From: an uncultured Oscillospiraceae bacterium
GTDB taxonomy: Bacteria; Bacillota; Clostridia; Oscillospirales; Oscillospiraceae
DNA length: 25,906 nt
Assembly (NCBI GenBank): GCA_934511165.1
Contig: CAKSWA010000031.1
Span: 1 to 25,906 of the forward strand
Direction: 5' to 3'
Positions 13,346 to 21,161 of the stretch are shown in pieces (within the stretch, counting starts at the first letter, position 1; every line of letters starts with the position of its first letter). Made by a program: the position numbers and the translations under genes. The notes below the pieces were generated by a model. That model had not been told where the DNA came from, did not search any database, and saw only the letters and a list, made by a program, of their open reading frames with translations.

Positions 13346-14317
13346 ATGGCCGCAGACGGAAACGGAAAAAGAAAAACGACCGGCGCGCTCGGCATCGTTC
13401 TCGCGCTGGCGCTGACGATCGCTGTCGCGGGAGGCGTTGTTTACGGCGCGTATGCCGCCGCGTCCGCGCAGCCCGGCCCCGCCGGGGAGACCGCCGCTGC
13501 TGCGGCGCGGGATACAACGCTCTCTGTTTTCACCGAGAGCGCGGTGCAGACCGGCGAGGCTCCCTCGCCCGCCCCGATCCCGGCGGAGACCGCCGCAGAA
13601 AGCACGTACGATTATAAGGAAATCCTTTCCGATGAGGACGGGCTGCTTGTTGCGCGCATCGTCGGCAAGCGCTGGAGCGGCTTTATCGCCGTGATCGACG
13701 ACCCGATGCGCATTCAGGTCTCCGTCTGCCCGGCGTTCGGCACGGATATCCGCGGATACTCCGTGGCGGAGCACGCGGAAAAGACCGGCGCGGTGCTCGC
13801 CATCAACGGCGGCGGCTTCGAAGATCCCGGCGGTGCCGGAAACGGCGCGATGCCCACCGGCAACGTGATGGCAAACGGCGAGCTTCTATGGAACAGCTAC
13901 GGCTCCACCGTCGGCATGGACGGCTCCGGCCAGCTTCACGTCGGCGAGTTTTACGGCAATCAATGCGTGGAGATGGGGCTGCAATGGGCGGTGGGCTACG
14001 GCCCGACGCTCGTGGAAAACGGCGAAATCCGCGCGGGACTTGACCCGCTCTATCTTGAGCCGCGCACCGCCGTTGGACAGCGGGCGGATGGCTCGGTCAT
14101 TTTTGTTGTTTTGCAGGGCCGCCAGCCCGCGGCGCTCGGTGTTTCGCGGCAGGAGCTTGCCGAGATCATGGTCGAGTACGGCGCGGTGAACGCCGGAAAT
14201 CTGGACGGCGGCGCTTCCAGCGATATGTATTTTCAGGGTGAATACGTGAACGTGTGCAACACATCCGGCGGGCCGCGGGGTCTCCCCACGGCGGTCGTCG
14301 TGCTGCCGGTGCAGTAA
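13346..14317 (+). CDS. Membrane-anchored phosphodiester glycosidase (NAGPA domain) protein
   Basis: A 323-residue protein. A basic head (KRK) and one hydrophobic segment (about 13-37) suggest an uncleaved signal anchor or signal peptide, followed by an Ala/Pro/Thr-rich linker to about residue 88. The rest is a phosphodiester glycosidase domain, the fold of human NAGPA and B. subtilis YngK-like proteins, which cleave sugar-1-phosphodiester bonds. Its marks are INGGGFEDPGGAGNG (about 151-165), the PTLVENGEIR region, and NLDGGASSDMYFQGEYVN near 292-309. It likely acts outside the membrane on wall or exopolysaccharide phosphodiesters, though no substrate is shown. AAAGGAG sits before the ATG; an earlier GTG at 13328 lacks one. 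It is co-transcribed with the next gene. Confidence 0.82.
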   Translation: MAADGNGKRKTTGALGIVLALALTIAVAGGVVYGAYAAASAQPGPAGETAAAAARDTTLSVFTESAVQTGEAPSPAPIPAETAAESTYDYKEILSDEDGLLVARIVGKRWSGFIAVIDDPMRIQVSVCPAFGTDIRGYSVAEHAEKTGAVLAINGGGFEDPGGAGNGAMPTGNVMANGELLWNSYGSTVGMDGSGQLHVGEFYGNQCVEMGLQWAVGYGPTLVENGEIRAGLDPLYLEPRTAVGQRADGSVIFVVLQGRQPAALGVSRQELAEIMVEYGAVNAGNLDGGASSDMYFQGEYVNVCNTSGGPRGLPTAVVVLPVQ

Positions 14318-14331
14318 AGGAGGGGAAACAC

Positions 14332-15654
14332 ATGAAACGCTCTACGCTTCTTCTCCTCTGCCTGCTCGTATTTGTGCTTCTCGTCGGCGGAGCCGCCGCA
14401 TGGATGTACTTCTCCCCTGCCGGCGCGCTTGCGCCCGTCTCGGCAGAGGACGCCGTGCAGGAGGTTCTGGACACCACCGATACCGCCGAATGGCGCGCGA
14501 AATATGTTTCGCTCTGCGCGCCGGAAACAAGCGCTTTTGAAAGCGCCGAAACGGTCGCCGGAGATTTGTTTGACGCCGCCGTGCAGGGACAGCGTCTTTC
14601 GTTCCGTCCGGACAGCGAAAATACCTCGCGCCTCGCCCCGGTCTATATTCTCTCCGCCGGGGAAAACGATCTTCTGACGCTTACGGCAAGCTACGATAAG
14701 GCATCGCGCACCTGGAAAGTGGACGAAGCGCCGCTCAAAGCGCTTCAGGCCGAGGCGCGCACGCTCGCCATCACGGTGCCGGAAGGCTCGGCCGTTTCCG
14801 TGAACGGCACTGCTCTCAGCGAGGAATATATCACGGACAGCCGTGTTCCCTATACCGGCATTTCCGAACTCGAAACGCAGTTCGATACCTGCCCCTACCG
14901 CATGACGTACACCGTTCCGGGCATTTACGAGGCGGTGCAGGTGGACGTATCGCGCGAGGCGGGCGTACTGCTTCTCTATTCGGACGGCACGCGCTTTGAC
15001 TACACCGTCCCGGACGCCGGGACGCACGCCTTCCGCGTGACCGCGCCGCAGGAGGCAGCCGTCACCGCGGGCGGCGCGCTGCTCACCGATGCGCAGGTCG
15101 TCTCCTTCGCCCCGCTCTCCACGCACGTGGACATCCCGGACGAGCTTGCCGGGGCGCTGCCGGTTTACACCGTATACGCCGCCGGAGGGCTGTACAGCGA
15201 TCCCACGTTCGCCGCGGCGCTCCCGGACGGCACGGCGCTCACGCCGACCACTGGCGCCGACGGGTTCCCGACGTTTGAGCTGCCCGGAAACGAAGTGCTG
15301 TGGAGCGAGTGCCACGAGCGTGTGGAAAACTACATGCAAGAGATCGCCGGGTATGGTTCAGGAAACACCGCGTCAAATTATCCTACCGGGTATGTCGCGC
15401 CGGGCTCGTCGCTGATGCTCTATTTCCAGTATGCACTCGATACGCTCCATTGGACGCGCGGCTGGACGGTCACGTTCAACGAAGTGAAATCCTGGGGCTA
15501 CGTCCCGCTTGGCGAGGACGCCTTCCTCTGTCAGGGCGAGGCGAACTTCACCACGGCGACCCGCCACGAGACAAGAGAGAACATCGTCGATTACGAAATG
15601 CTCTGGGTGCGGCAGAACGGCACATGGTATATTCAGGACATGAGCTTTTTATAA
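14332..15654 (+). CDS. Membrane-anchored extracytoplasmic multidomain protein (TcaA/YvbJ-like features)
   Basis: A 440-residue protein I do not firmly recognise. One transmembrane segment (about 5-27) is followed by an outside part with four apparent units. Residues 36-130 look NTF2-like (VLDTTDTAEWRAKYVS, ending in TWKVDE). Two beta-rich units begin at TVPEGSAVSVNG (about 138) and VTAPQEAAVTAGG (about 226), each running to a YTVPG/YTVYA strand and a DGT turn, and look like a duplication. Residues 320-440 look like a second NTF2-like domain ending in WVRQNGTWYIQDMSF. VPEGSxVxVNG units with an NTF2-like end are known from TcaA/YvbJ-type surface proteins, but the zinc ribbon of those proteins is absent. 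GGAGGGG precedes the ATG, 14 bp after the glycosidase stop. Confidence 0.6.
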   Translation: MKRSTLLLLCLLVFVLLVGGAAAWMYFSPAGALAPVSAEDAVQEVLDTTDTAEWRAKYVSLCAPETSAFESAETVAGDLFDAAVQGQRLSFRPDSENTSRLAPVYILSAGENDLLTLTASYDKASRTWKVDEAPLKALQAEARTLAITVPEGSAVSVNGTALSEEYITDSRVPYTGISELETQFDTCPYRMTYTVPGIYEAVQVDVSREAGVLLLYSDGTRFDYTVPDAGTHAFRVTAPQEAAVTAGGALLTDAQVVSFAPLSTHVDIPDELAGALPVYTVYAAGGLYSDPTFAAALPDGTALTPTTGADGFPTFELPGNEVLWSECHERVENYMQEIAGYGSGNTASNYPTGYVAPGSSLMLYFQYALDTLHWTRGWTVTFNEVKSWGYVPLGEDAFLCQGEANFTTATRHETRENIVDYEMLWVRQNGTWYIQDMSFL

Positions 15655-15669
15655 TAATGGGACAAACAA

Positions 15670-15709
15670 ACCGCCCCCGCTGCCGGTGCTTCCGGTAAGC
15701 GGGGGCGGT
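15670..15709. terminator. Shared terminator between convergent genes
   Basis: A perfect 12-bp GC-rich stem (15670-15681 with 15698-15709) with an inner CCGG/CCGG pairing. It ends the surface protein on the plus strand and, with the T-rich TTGTTTG tail on the minus strand, the RluA gene. Confidence 0.8.
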
Positions 15710-15714
15710 CGTAT

Positions 15715-16605
15715 TTACCGGCGGCGGAGCGCCGTCAGTTTTTTCTCAAAATCGTCCGGCAGCGCCGCGGCGAGCTCCAGCGTCTCCCCGGTAACCGGGT
15801 GGCGCAGCGAAAGGAAGGCCGAGTGGAGCGCCGGACGGGAGAGTACATCATCCTCCGTGCCGTAGAGCGTGTCGCCGAAGAGCGGGTGGCCGATGGCCGC
15901 CATGTGTACGCGGATCTGGTGCGTGCGCCCCGTGAGCGGGCGCACGCGCAGCAGCGCCCCTGCGGGGAAGCGCTCCAAAACCATGTATTCTGTGCGGGAC
16001 GGCTGTCCGTCCGGCGTGACGGCGCGCTTCGTCGGTGCGCTCTCGTCCCGCCCGATGGGAAGGTCGATCGTGCCGGAACCGTCCGGGAATTCGCCGCGCG
16101 CGAGCGCGAGATATTCCCGCCGGAAGGCATCCGTATGGAGCATACGGCGCAGCAGGTCGTGGACATACGCGCTTTTCGCAATGACCATCAGCCCCGAGGT
16201 GCCGCGGTCAAGCCGGCTTACGGGGTGGAACGCCGTCTCCCGGCCCCAGAGCGCAGCAAGCGCGTTTGCCACGGTGCAGCCCTGTCCTCCGGTCGAGCCA
16301 TGCACCGCCATGTCCGGGCTCTTATTGAGCACAGCGATGTCCTCGTCCTCATAGACAATGGAGAGCGGCGCGGCGATGGGCACAGCCTCGTTCACCGCGC
16401 CCTCGTCGCCGATCTCCACGCGCAGCACATCGCCGGTATGGAGGATTGCATTGGTGTAAACCCGCTCGCCGTTCCGCTCAAGCCCCGTTTCGCGCAGCTT
16501 GACGCGGGCGATGAGCCCTTCAGCCATATGCAGTTTTGCGCGCAGCAGGTGCTTTACCGTGCTGCCGTCCCACGCTTCGTCCACCGCGAGCTTCAATGCG
16601 CGCAT
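15715..16605 (-). CDS. RluA-family pseudouridine synthase (first copy)
   Basis: A 296-residue RluA/RluD-type enzyme that isomerises uridine to pseudouridine in rRNA or tRNA. An S4-like N-terminal region (1-65, VKHLLRAKLHMAEGLIARV) precedes the catalytic domain. The catalytic motif HPVSRLDRGTSGLMVIAK gives Asp133; LTGRTHQIRVHMA and HPLFGDTLYG are family hallmarks. Which RNA site it modifies cannot be told from sequence alone. MRALKLAVDE at 16605 is the natural start; the frame upstream is not conserved and crosses the divergent promoter region. The ribosome site (GGGGG) is distant. It is single, with a shared terminator. Confidence 0.85.
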   Translation of the reverse strand: MRALKLAVDEAWDGSTVKHLLRAKLHMAEGLIARVKLRETGLERNGERVYTNAILHTGDVLRVEIGDEGAVNEAVPIAAPLSIVYEDEDIAVLNKSPDMAVHGSTGGQGCTVANALAALWGRETAFHPVSRLDRGTSGLMVIAKSAYVHDLLRRMLHTDAFRREYLALARGEFPDGSGTIDLPIGRDESAPTKRAVTPDGQPSRTEYMVLERFPAGALLRVRPLTGRTHQIRVHMAAIGHPLFGDTLYGTEDDVLSRPALHSAFLSLRHPVTGETLELAAALPDDFEKKLTALRRR

Positions 16606-16661
16606 ACGCCGATTTTCCCCCGTTTCACCGTCAAGTTTCCGTTTCCTTTTTGTCCGGGATA

Positions 16662-16670
16662 TGATATGAT
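16662..16670 (+). promoter_or_regulatory. Possible extended -10 promoter for lysoplasmalogenase-gluQRS
   Basis: TGATATGAT is an extended -10 element (TG-N-TATGAT), which can tolerate a poor -35. It is 55 bases before the ATG at 16725. A divergent promoter for the RluA gene must lie nearby but is not clear. Confidence 0.4.
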
Positions 16671-16724
16671 GAAGTTGACCCACCGCTTCTCCGCCGAACG
16701 CTCTGACGGGAAGGATGTTAAAGT

Positions 16725-17393
16725 ATGATCTATCTTCGATGTGCATTCATCATAGCATATCTTCTGGTGCTTTGTCTCTACTTCTTTTCGGAGACGAGCG
16801 GCAATTTCAAGCGCCGCGCCATAAATAAAATTGCGCTCGCCGTGCTCTTTGAGGCGTACGCCGTGGGCGCATATCTGCTGCACTCGCCGCTCTTCAGCAT
16901 GCGGATGATTTTGCCGATCGGTCTCTTTTTCGCATTCCTCGGCGACATTTTCCTTCTCTGGGACTTCGTCCGCGGCGGCATCTGCTTCAGCATCGGCAAC
17001 TTCTGCCTGCTGTTCTATGAAATCATGCTCATGCGGTACGAGCGTCTTCCGCTTCGGCTTCTCTTTCCCGCGGTCGCGGTCTTTCTCCTCTTCTGGGGAA
17101 CAACAATGCTTTTGTACCAAAAGGAGTTCATCGATTTCAGCAGCGTGCGCATATTCCCCGCGTATCTCTTCAGCGTTTCGATGCACGGCTCGCTCGGCGC
17201 GGTGCTCGCCGCCGTGTGTCCGAGTCCCGGCGTAAAGCTCTTCGGCGCGGGCGTTTTTCTGATGATGATCTCCGACTATATTCTCTCCGTACACAAATTC
17301 AAGCACGGCGCGAACTGGATACTGCGCTGCAACAGCGCGAGCTACTTTGTCGGCACGCTGCTCGCAGCGCTGAGTCTGTCGCTGCCGATTTAA
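16725..17393 (+). CDS. Lysoplasmalogenase-like YhhN-family membrane protein
   Basis: A 222-residue protein with about eight membrane segments. FAFLGDIFLLW (about 69-79, Gly73-Asp74) and a second acidic motif MMISDYILSV near 179-188 fit the YhhN/TMEM86 family. Animal TMEM86B and the Legionella member hydrolyse the vinyl-ether bond of lysoplasmalogen. Many anaerobic Clostridia make plasmalogens, so a role in ether-lipid turnover is plausible, although not every bacterial YhhN protein has been tested. AAGGATG precedes the ATG. It is 12 bp upstream of gluQRS and probably on the same transcript. Confidence 0.75.
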   Translation: MIYLRCAFIIAYLLVLCLYFFSETSGNFKRRAINKIALAVLFEAYAVGAYLLHSPLFSMRMILPIGLFFAFLGDIFLLWDFVRGGICFSIGNFCLLFYEIMLMRYERLPLRLLFPAVAVFLLFWGTTMLLYQKEFIDFSSVRIFPAYLFSVSMHGSLGAVLAAVCPSPGVKLFGAGVFLMMISDYILSVHKFKHGANWILRCNSASYFVGTLLAALSLSLPI

Positions 17394-17405
17394 GGAGGCG
17401 TTTCC

Positions 17406-18317
17406 ATGACCGGGCGCGGCCGCTTCGCCCCGACGCCGAGCGGGCGGATGCATCTCGGCAATGTGTTCTCCGCGCTGCTCGCGTGGCTTTCGGTGCGCGC
17501 CGCAGGCGGGGAGCTTGTGCTTCGCATTGAGGATCTGGACACGCTCCGGTGCAGCGCAGAAAATGCCGAAATATTAAAGGACGATCTGCGCTGGCTCGGT
17601 CTCACGTGGGACACGGAGCAGCCAAACCAGAGCGCGCGCAGCGAATACTATGAGAGCATTCTCAGCCATCTTCGCGCCGAGGGCCATGTCTACCCCTGCT
17701 GGTGCACGCGCGGCGATCTCAAAAACGCCGCAAACGCCCCGCACGCGAGTGACGGCCACCCGATCTACCCCGGCACGTGCCGCGATCTCACCGAAGAAGA
17801 GCGCGCGGCGAAAGCCAAAGAGCGCGCCCCGCTCTGGCGGCTTCGCGTACCGGACGAGGATATTTCCTTCACCGACGGGCATTATGGTGCCTACGCCGAA
17901 AATCTCGCGCGCGAGTGCGGGGATTTTATTCTCCGGCGCGCGGACGGTGTTTTCGCCTACCAGCTCGCCGTTGTGGCGGACGACATTGACGCCGGTATAA
18001 CCCAGATCGTGCGCGGGCGCGATCTTCTCTCCTCCACGCCGCGACAGCTCTATCTCTACCGTCTGCTCGGCGCCAAGCCGCCGGAATACTATCACGTTCC
18101 CCTGCTCACCGCGCCAGACGGGCGGCGGCTTTCCAAGCGCGACCGCGATCTCGATCTCGGTATTCTGCGCGAAAAGTATACCGCGCCAGAGCTTCTCGGC
18201 GCGCTCGCCCACGCCGCGGGGCTGCTGGAAAAGCGGGAGTCCATCTCCGCCGGTGAGCTCATCCCGCTCTTCGACTGGTCGAAGATACCAAAAACGGATA
18301 TTGCCATTGCACTATAA
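17406..18317 (+). CDS. gluQ: Glutamyl-Q tRNA(Asp) synthetase
   Basis: A 303-residue truncated glutamyl-tRNA synthetase paralogue. It lacks the anticodon-binding half and attaches glutamate to queuosine at position 34 of tRNA-Asp. RFAPTPSGRMHLGN (6-19) holds the HIGH-equivalent HLGN; IEDLD (41-45) follows. The zinc site has Cys98 and Cys100 (PCWC) with Tyr121 and Cys125 (YPGTCRDL), and RLSKRD (241-246) is the KMSKS equivalent. Full-length GltX is about 480 residues, so the length fits GluQRS. AAGGAGG is nine bases before the ATG. It predicts that the host makes or salvages queuosine. Confidence 0.92.
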   Translation: MTGRGRFAPTPSGRMHLGNVFSALLAWLSVRAAGGELVLRIEDLDTLRCSAENAEILKDDLRWLGLTWDTEQPNQSARSEYYESILSHLRAEGHVYPCWCTRGDLKNAANAPHASDGHPIYPGTCRDLTEEERAAKAKERAPLWRLRVPDEDISFTDGHYGAYAENLARECGDFILRRADGVFAYQLAVVADDIDAGITQIVRGRDLLSSTPRQLYLYRLLGAKPPEYYHVPLLTAPDGRRLSKRDRDLDLGILREKYTAPELLGALAHAAGLLEKRESISAGELIPLFDWSKIPKTDIAIAL

Positions 18318-18320
18318 AAG

Positions 18321-18357
18321 GAACCCCTCGTGCCGGAAAATCCGGTGCGAGGGGTTC
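18321..18357. terminator. Shared terminator between gluQ and mtnN
   Basis: A 16-bp stem (18321-18336 with 18342-18357), with only the two central T-G steps unpaired, and a 5-base loop. It lies 3 bp after the gluQ stop. The plus-strand tail is short (TTG); the minus-strand tail has CTTTTAT, so it serves the convergent gene as well. Confidence 0.8.
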
Positions 18358-18382
18358 TTGCGCTGTGCATTATATCAGTTCG

Positions 18383-19066
18383 TCAACAAGCCGCTTTGAT
18401 GATCTCCATCACCAGATTTGCCGAAATCTCCGAAGCTCTGCCACAGTTGGCATGGAAGGTTTCGTTTCCGCTGTGCTCGGCCGTGTCGGTGATGCAGCGG
18501 ATTGAAAGGAACGGGACGCCGTTCACATAGCAGACATGGGCAATGCCCGCCGTTTCCATATCGACCGACAGCGGCGCATAGTTTTCCATGATCTCCTCGC
18601 GGCCTTCATCGGTGATAAACGCCTCGCCCGTTACCATCCGCCCGAAATATACATTCCGAAGCCCCAGCTTTTTCACAGCATTTTGGCAAAGTTCCAAAAG
18701 CCACGGAGAGCTTTCGAAAAACGCGGTTTTCATCCAGGGATGATATTCGGTGAGGATATTCTCGGCCACATCATGATAACAGCACTCCGTCGCTGCGATG
18801 GTATCGTATATCCGGAGCTTCGCGTCCATTCCCCCGGCCGTACCGGAATTGATAACAGCGGTTACGCCGAAACCGTCGATCAATATCTGCGCGGCGATCG
18901 CCGCATTGACCTTGCAGACCCCGGAAACCACAGCCGCGACCTCTGTGCTGCCGATGCTTCCTTCGTAAAATTTCAGCATCGCCTTTTCCGATATTTTGAT
19001 TCCTTCGATCTGCGGCAGGAACGGGGCAAGCTCCGCTTCCGCAGCACATACGATTCCAATTTTCAT
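18383..19066 (-). CDS. mtnN: 5'-methylthioadenosine/S-adenosylhomocysteine nucleosidase
   Basis: A 227-residue MTAN (Pfs) enzyme that cleaves adenine from methylthioadenosine and S-adenosylhomocysteine, recycling the by-products of polyamine synthesis and methylation. MKIGIVCAAEAEL gives catalytic Glu12; SGTAGG (74-79) is the phosphorylase-fold glycine loop; VDMETAGIAHVC gives Glu171, and SIRCITDTAEHS gives the general acid Asp194. Start 19066 is preferred over 19102 because MKIGI is the family start and GGAG lies about ten bases before it. It follows the potABCD terminator by 35 bp, and no clear own promoter is seen. Base composition is somewhat less GC-rich than its neighbours. Confidence 0.88.
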   Translation of the reverse strand: MKIGIVCAAEAELAPFLPQIEGIKISEKAMLKFYEGSIGSTEVAAVVSGVCKVNAAIAAQILIDGFGVTAVINSGTAGGMDAKLRIYDTIAATECCYHDVAENILTEYHPWMKTAFFESSPWLLELCQNAVKKLGLRNVYFGRMVTGEAFITDEGREEIMENYAPLSVDMETAGIAHVCYVNGVPFLSIRCITDTAEHSGNETFHANCGRASEISANLVMEIIKAAC

Positions 19067-19101
19067 GGATATTTCTCCGTAAATTTTGATTTGAGAGTTC
19101 A

Positions 19102-19131
19102 AAAATCGCGCCGGTGTTCCGGCGCGATTTT
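19102..19131 (-). terminator. Terminator of the potABCD operon
   Basis: A perfect 13-bp stem (19102-19114 with 19119-19131) with a 4-base loop, seven bases after the potD stop, then TTTTTGAA on the minus strand. Confidence 0.85.
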
Positions 19132-19137
19132 CCTATT

Positions 19138-20331
19138 TCAGGTTTTCCACTTTTTGCAGCGGTTGGCACGGTGGCGGCGGTCTCTCACGCCGCGGGCGGT
19201 AAGGTATACCGCGGCGAGCAGCACCGTCACACTGATGCCGATGATGGGCGTATAGTCCGTCTCGCCCTCGGTCTTTACCTCGAGCCAGAGAGAATCCATG
19301 AGATGGGTCGTCTCCTGATCAAGGTAGAGGAACGCTTCGCCGCGGCTGAGCGTTTCCTCGCTCGGGTAGGCGATGTCGGATTCCGCCATCTCGGGATCCA
19401 TGTACTCCTTGGCGGCCGTCTCCGGCGTGGAGTAGCCGAGATAGTCCAGGTTTTCACCGTTCACTTCCGGCGAGCAGAGGAAATTGATGTACGCCTCCGC
19501 GCCTTCCTTGTTCGTTGCGCACGTGGGGATGCACAGCGCGTCGGTGAAGAAGTTGAAGCCCTCTTCCGGGAAGCAGAAGCGAAGATCCTCGTTTTCCTCG
19601 GCCATCATGAGATAGTCGCCGGCATAGTACGGCGCAATCCACGCCTCGCCGCGCTCCATTTTGTCATAGATCTGATCCATGACATACGCCTGCACGAGCG
19701 GCTTCTGCTCGATGAGCTTATAAGCCGCGGCGCGCAGCTCGTCCTCGTCACGCGTGTTGAGCGAGTATCCGAGCATCGACTCAGCGATAGCGAAAGCGTC
19801 GCGCGGGTTATCGAACATCAGAATTTTCCCGGCATACTTGCTGTTCCAGAGAAGATCCCAGCTGCCGACATCCTCCTCGTCCACGTAAGCGCTGTTATAA
19901 ATAATGCCGACGGTGCCCCACGTATAAGGAACGGAGTAGAGGTTATCGGGGTCGTAGGCGGTATTTTTATACGCCTCGTCCATGTACTGGTAGTTCGGGA
20001 TGTTGTCAAAGTTCAGCGGCAGGAGAAGTCCCTCGTCGATCAGCCGTCCGATCATATAGTCGGAGGGGATGATAACATCGTATGAGGAGCCGCCGGTTTT
20101 GAGCTTGGTGTACATCGTTTCGTTCGAGTCGAACGTCATGTAATTCACATGAATGCCCGTCGCCTCCTCGAAGGCGGCGTTGATGTCGATGTAGCCGTCC
20201 GAGCCGTCGGAGATGTACTGACCCCAGTTGTAGACATTGATCGTGTTGGACGCGGCGTGCGCCTCCGGCGCGGGGATCAGCGCTGCACAAATGAGCAGCG
20301 CAAGCACGAGAGAGAACACACGCTTTTTCAT
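19138..20331 (-). CDS. potD: Spermidine/putrescine-binding protein, C-terminally membrane-anchored
   Basis: A 397-residue substrate-binding protein of the PotD/PotF family for polyamine import. The signal peptide (1-26, ending PEAHA) has no lipobox: the only Cys (15) follows Leu-Leu-Ile. The mature part begins with INVYNWGQYISDGSDG, the usual PotD opening, and has SSYDVIIPSDYMIGRL, YSVPYTWGTVGIIYN and GEAWIAPYYAGDYL of the ligand site. Unusually, the C-terminus has a transmembrane helix (about 361-379) followed by a strongly basic tail (RDRRHRANRCKK), which would anchor the protein to the outer face in place of a lipid. It is the last gene of the operon, and its ATG overlaps the potC stop as ATGA. 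Confidence 0.9.
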   Translation of the reverse strand: MKKRVFSLVLALLICAALIPAPEAHAASNTINVYNWGQYISDGSDGYIDINAAFEEATGIHVNYMTFDSNETMYTKLKTGGSSYDVIIPSDYMIGRLIDEGLLLPLNFDNIPNYQYMDEAYKNTAYDPDNLYSVPYTWGTVGIIYNSAYVDEEDVGSWDLLWNSKYAGKILMFDNPRDAFAIAESMLGYSLNTRDEDELRAAAYKLIEQKPLVQAYVMDQIYDKMERGEAWIAPYYAGDYLMMAEENEDLRFCFPEEGFNFFTDALCIPTCATNKEGAEAYINFLCSPEVNGENLDYLGYSTPETAAKEYMDPEMAESDIAYPSEETLSRGEAFLYLDQETTHLMDSLWLEVKTEGETDYTPIIGISVTVLLAAVYLTARGVRDRRHRANRCKKWKT

Positions 20332-21161
20332 GCGCTCGCCCCCTTCTTCCCGAACACACCGCGCGCCTGACGGCGGCGGCGCTCGTCGCCGGCCTGCAGC
20401 AGATTCATCACGACCATCACGAGGAGAATTGCAAGGAAGAGCAGCGTGAAGAGCGCGTAAATCTTCGGCTGGAGCGGCTTTTTCGTATAGTTGTAGATCT
20501 CGACCGGCAGCGTAACAAAGCTGGGGCCGTAGACAAAGTACGAAATGACAAAGTCGTCCAGACTCATCGTGAACGCCATGAGCGCGCCGGAGAGGATGCC
20601 CGGCATGATCTCATGGATGATGACCTTGAAGAACGCCTGCACAGGCGTGCAGCCGAGATCGAGCGCAGCATCGAGCAGGTTCGGGTCGAGCTGGCCGAGC
20701 TTCGGCATCACGGACAAAATGACATACGGCAGGTTGAACGTGATGTGCGCGATGAGAAGCGTTGTAAAGCCCAGGACATTGTTGAGCTTCATCATCTGTC
20801 CGGCGAACGCGAAGAGCAGCGCGAGTGAAACGCCCGTGACGATCTCCGGGTTCGTAAGGGGGATGTTCGTCACGGCCATGGTGATGCGGCGCATCCGGCC
20901 AGACATGGCGCGGATGCCGATGGCAGCCATGGTGCCGAGCACCGTTGCCACGACCGAGGCGATCACCGCAACGATGACGGAATTGGCCAGCAGCGGCAGC
21001 AGCACACCGTCGCGGAACAGCTCGCCGTACTGCGCGAACGTGAAGCCCTTCCACACGGCGATGTCCGTACCGGCGTTAAAAGATGCCACAGCCAGAACGA
21101 TCATCGGGATGTACAGGAAAAGGAACACGATCACGGTGAAAACGCGGTTGAAGGTCTTCAT
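20328..21161 (-). CDS. potC: Spermidine/putrescine ABC transporter permease PotC
   Basis: A 277-residue inner-membrane permease with six helices. The LDAALDLGCTPVQAFFKVIIHEIMPGI-type EAA loop (around 170-195) contacts the ATPase. YIPMIVLAVASFN at the start and AFTMSLDDFVISYFVYGP near 205-222 are typical of PotC. ATG 21161 overlaps the potB stop as ATGA, with GAGGAGG upstream; a longer frame from 21212 lies inside potB and is not used. It pairs with PotB as the membrane channel for polyamine import. Confidence 0.9.
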   Translation of the reverse strand: MKTFNRVFTVIVFLFLYIPMIVLAVASFNAGTDIAVWKGFTFAQYGELFRDGVLLPLLANSVIVAVIASVVATVLGTMAAIGIRAMSGRMRRITMAVTNIPLTNPEIVTGVSLALLFAFAGQMMKLNNVLGFTTLLIAHITFNLPYVILSVMPKLGQLDPNLLDAALDLGCTPVQAFFKVIIHEIMPGILSGALMAFTMSLDDFVISYFVYGPSFVTLPVEIYNYTKKPLQPKIYALFTLLFLAILLVMVVMNLLQAGDERRRRQARGVFGKKGASA

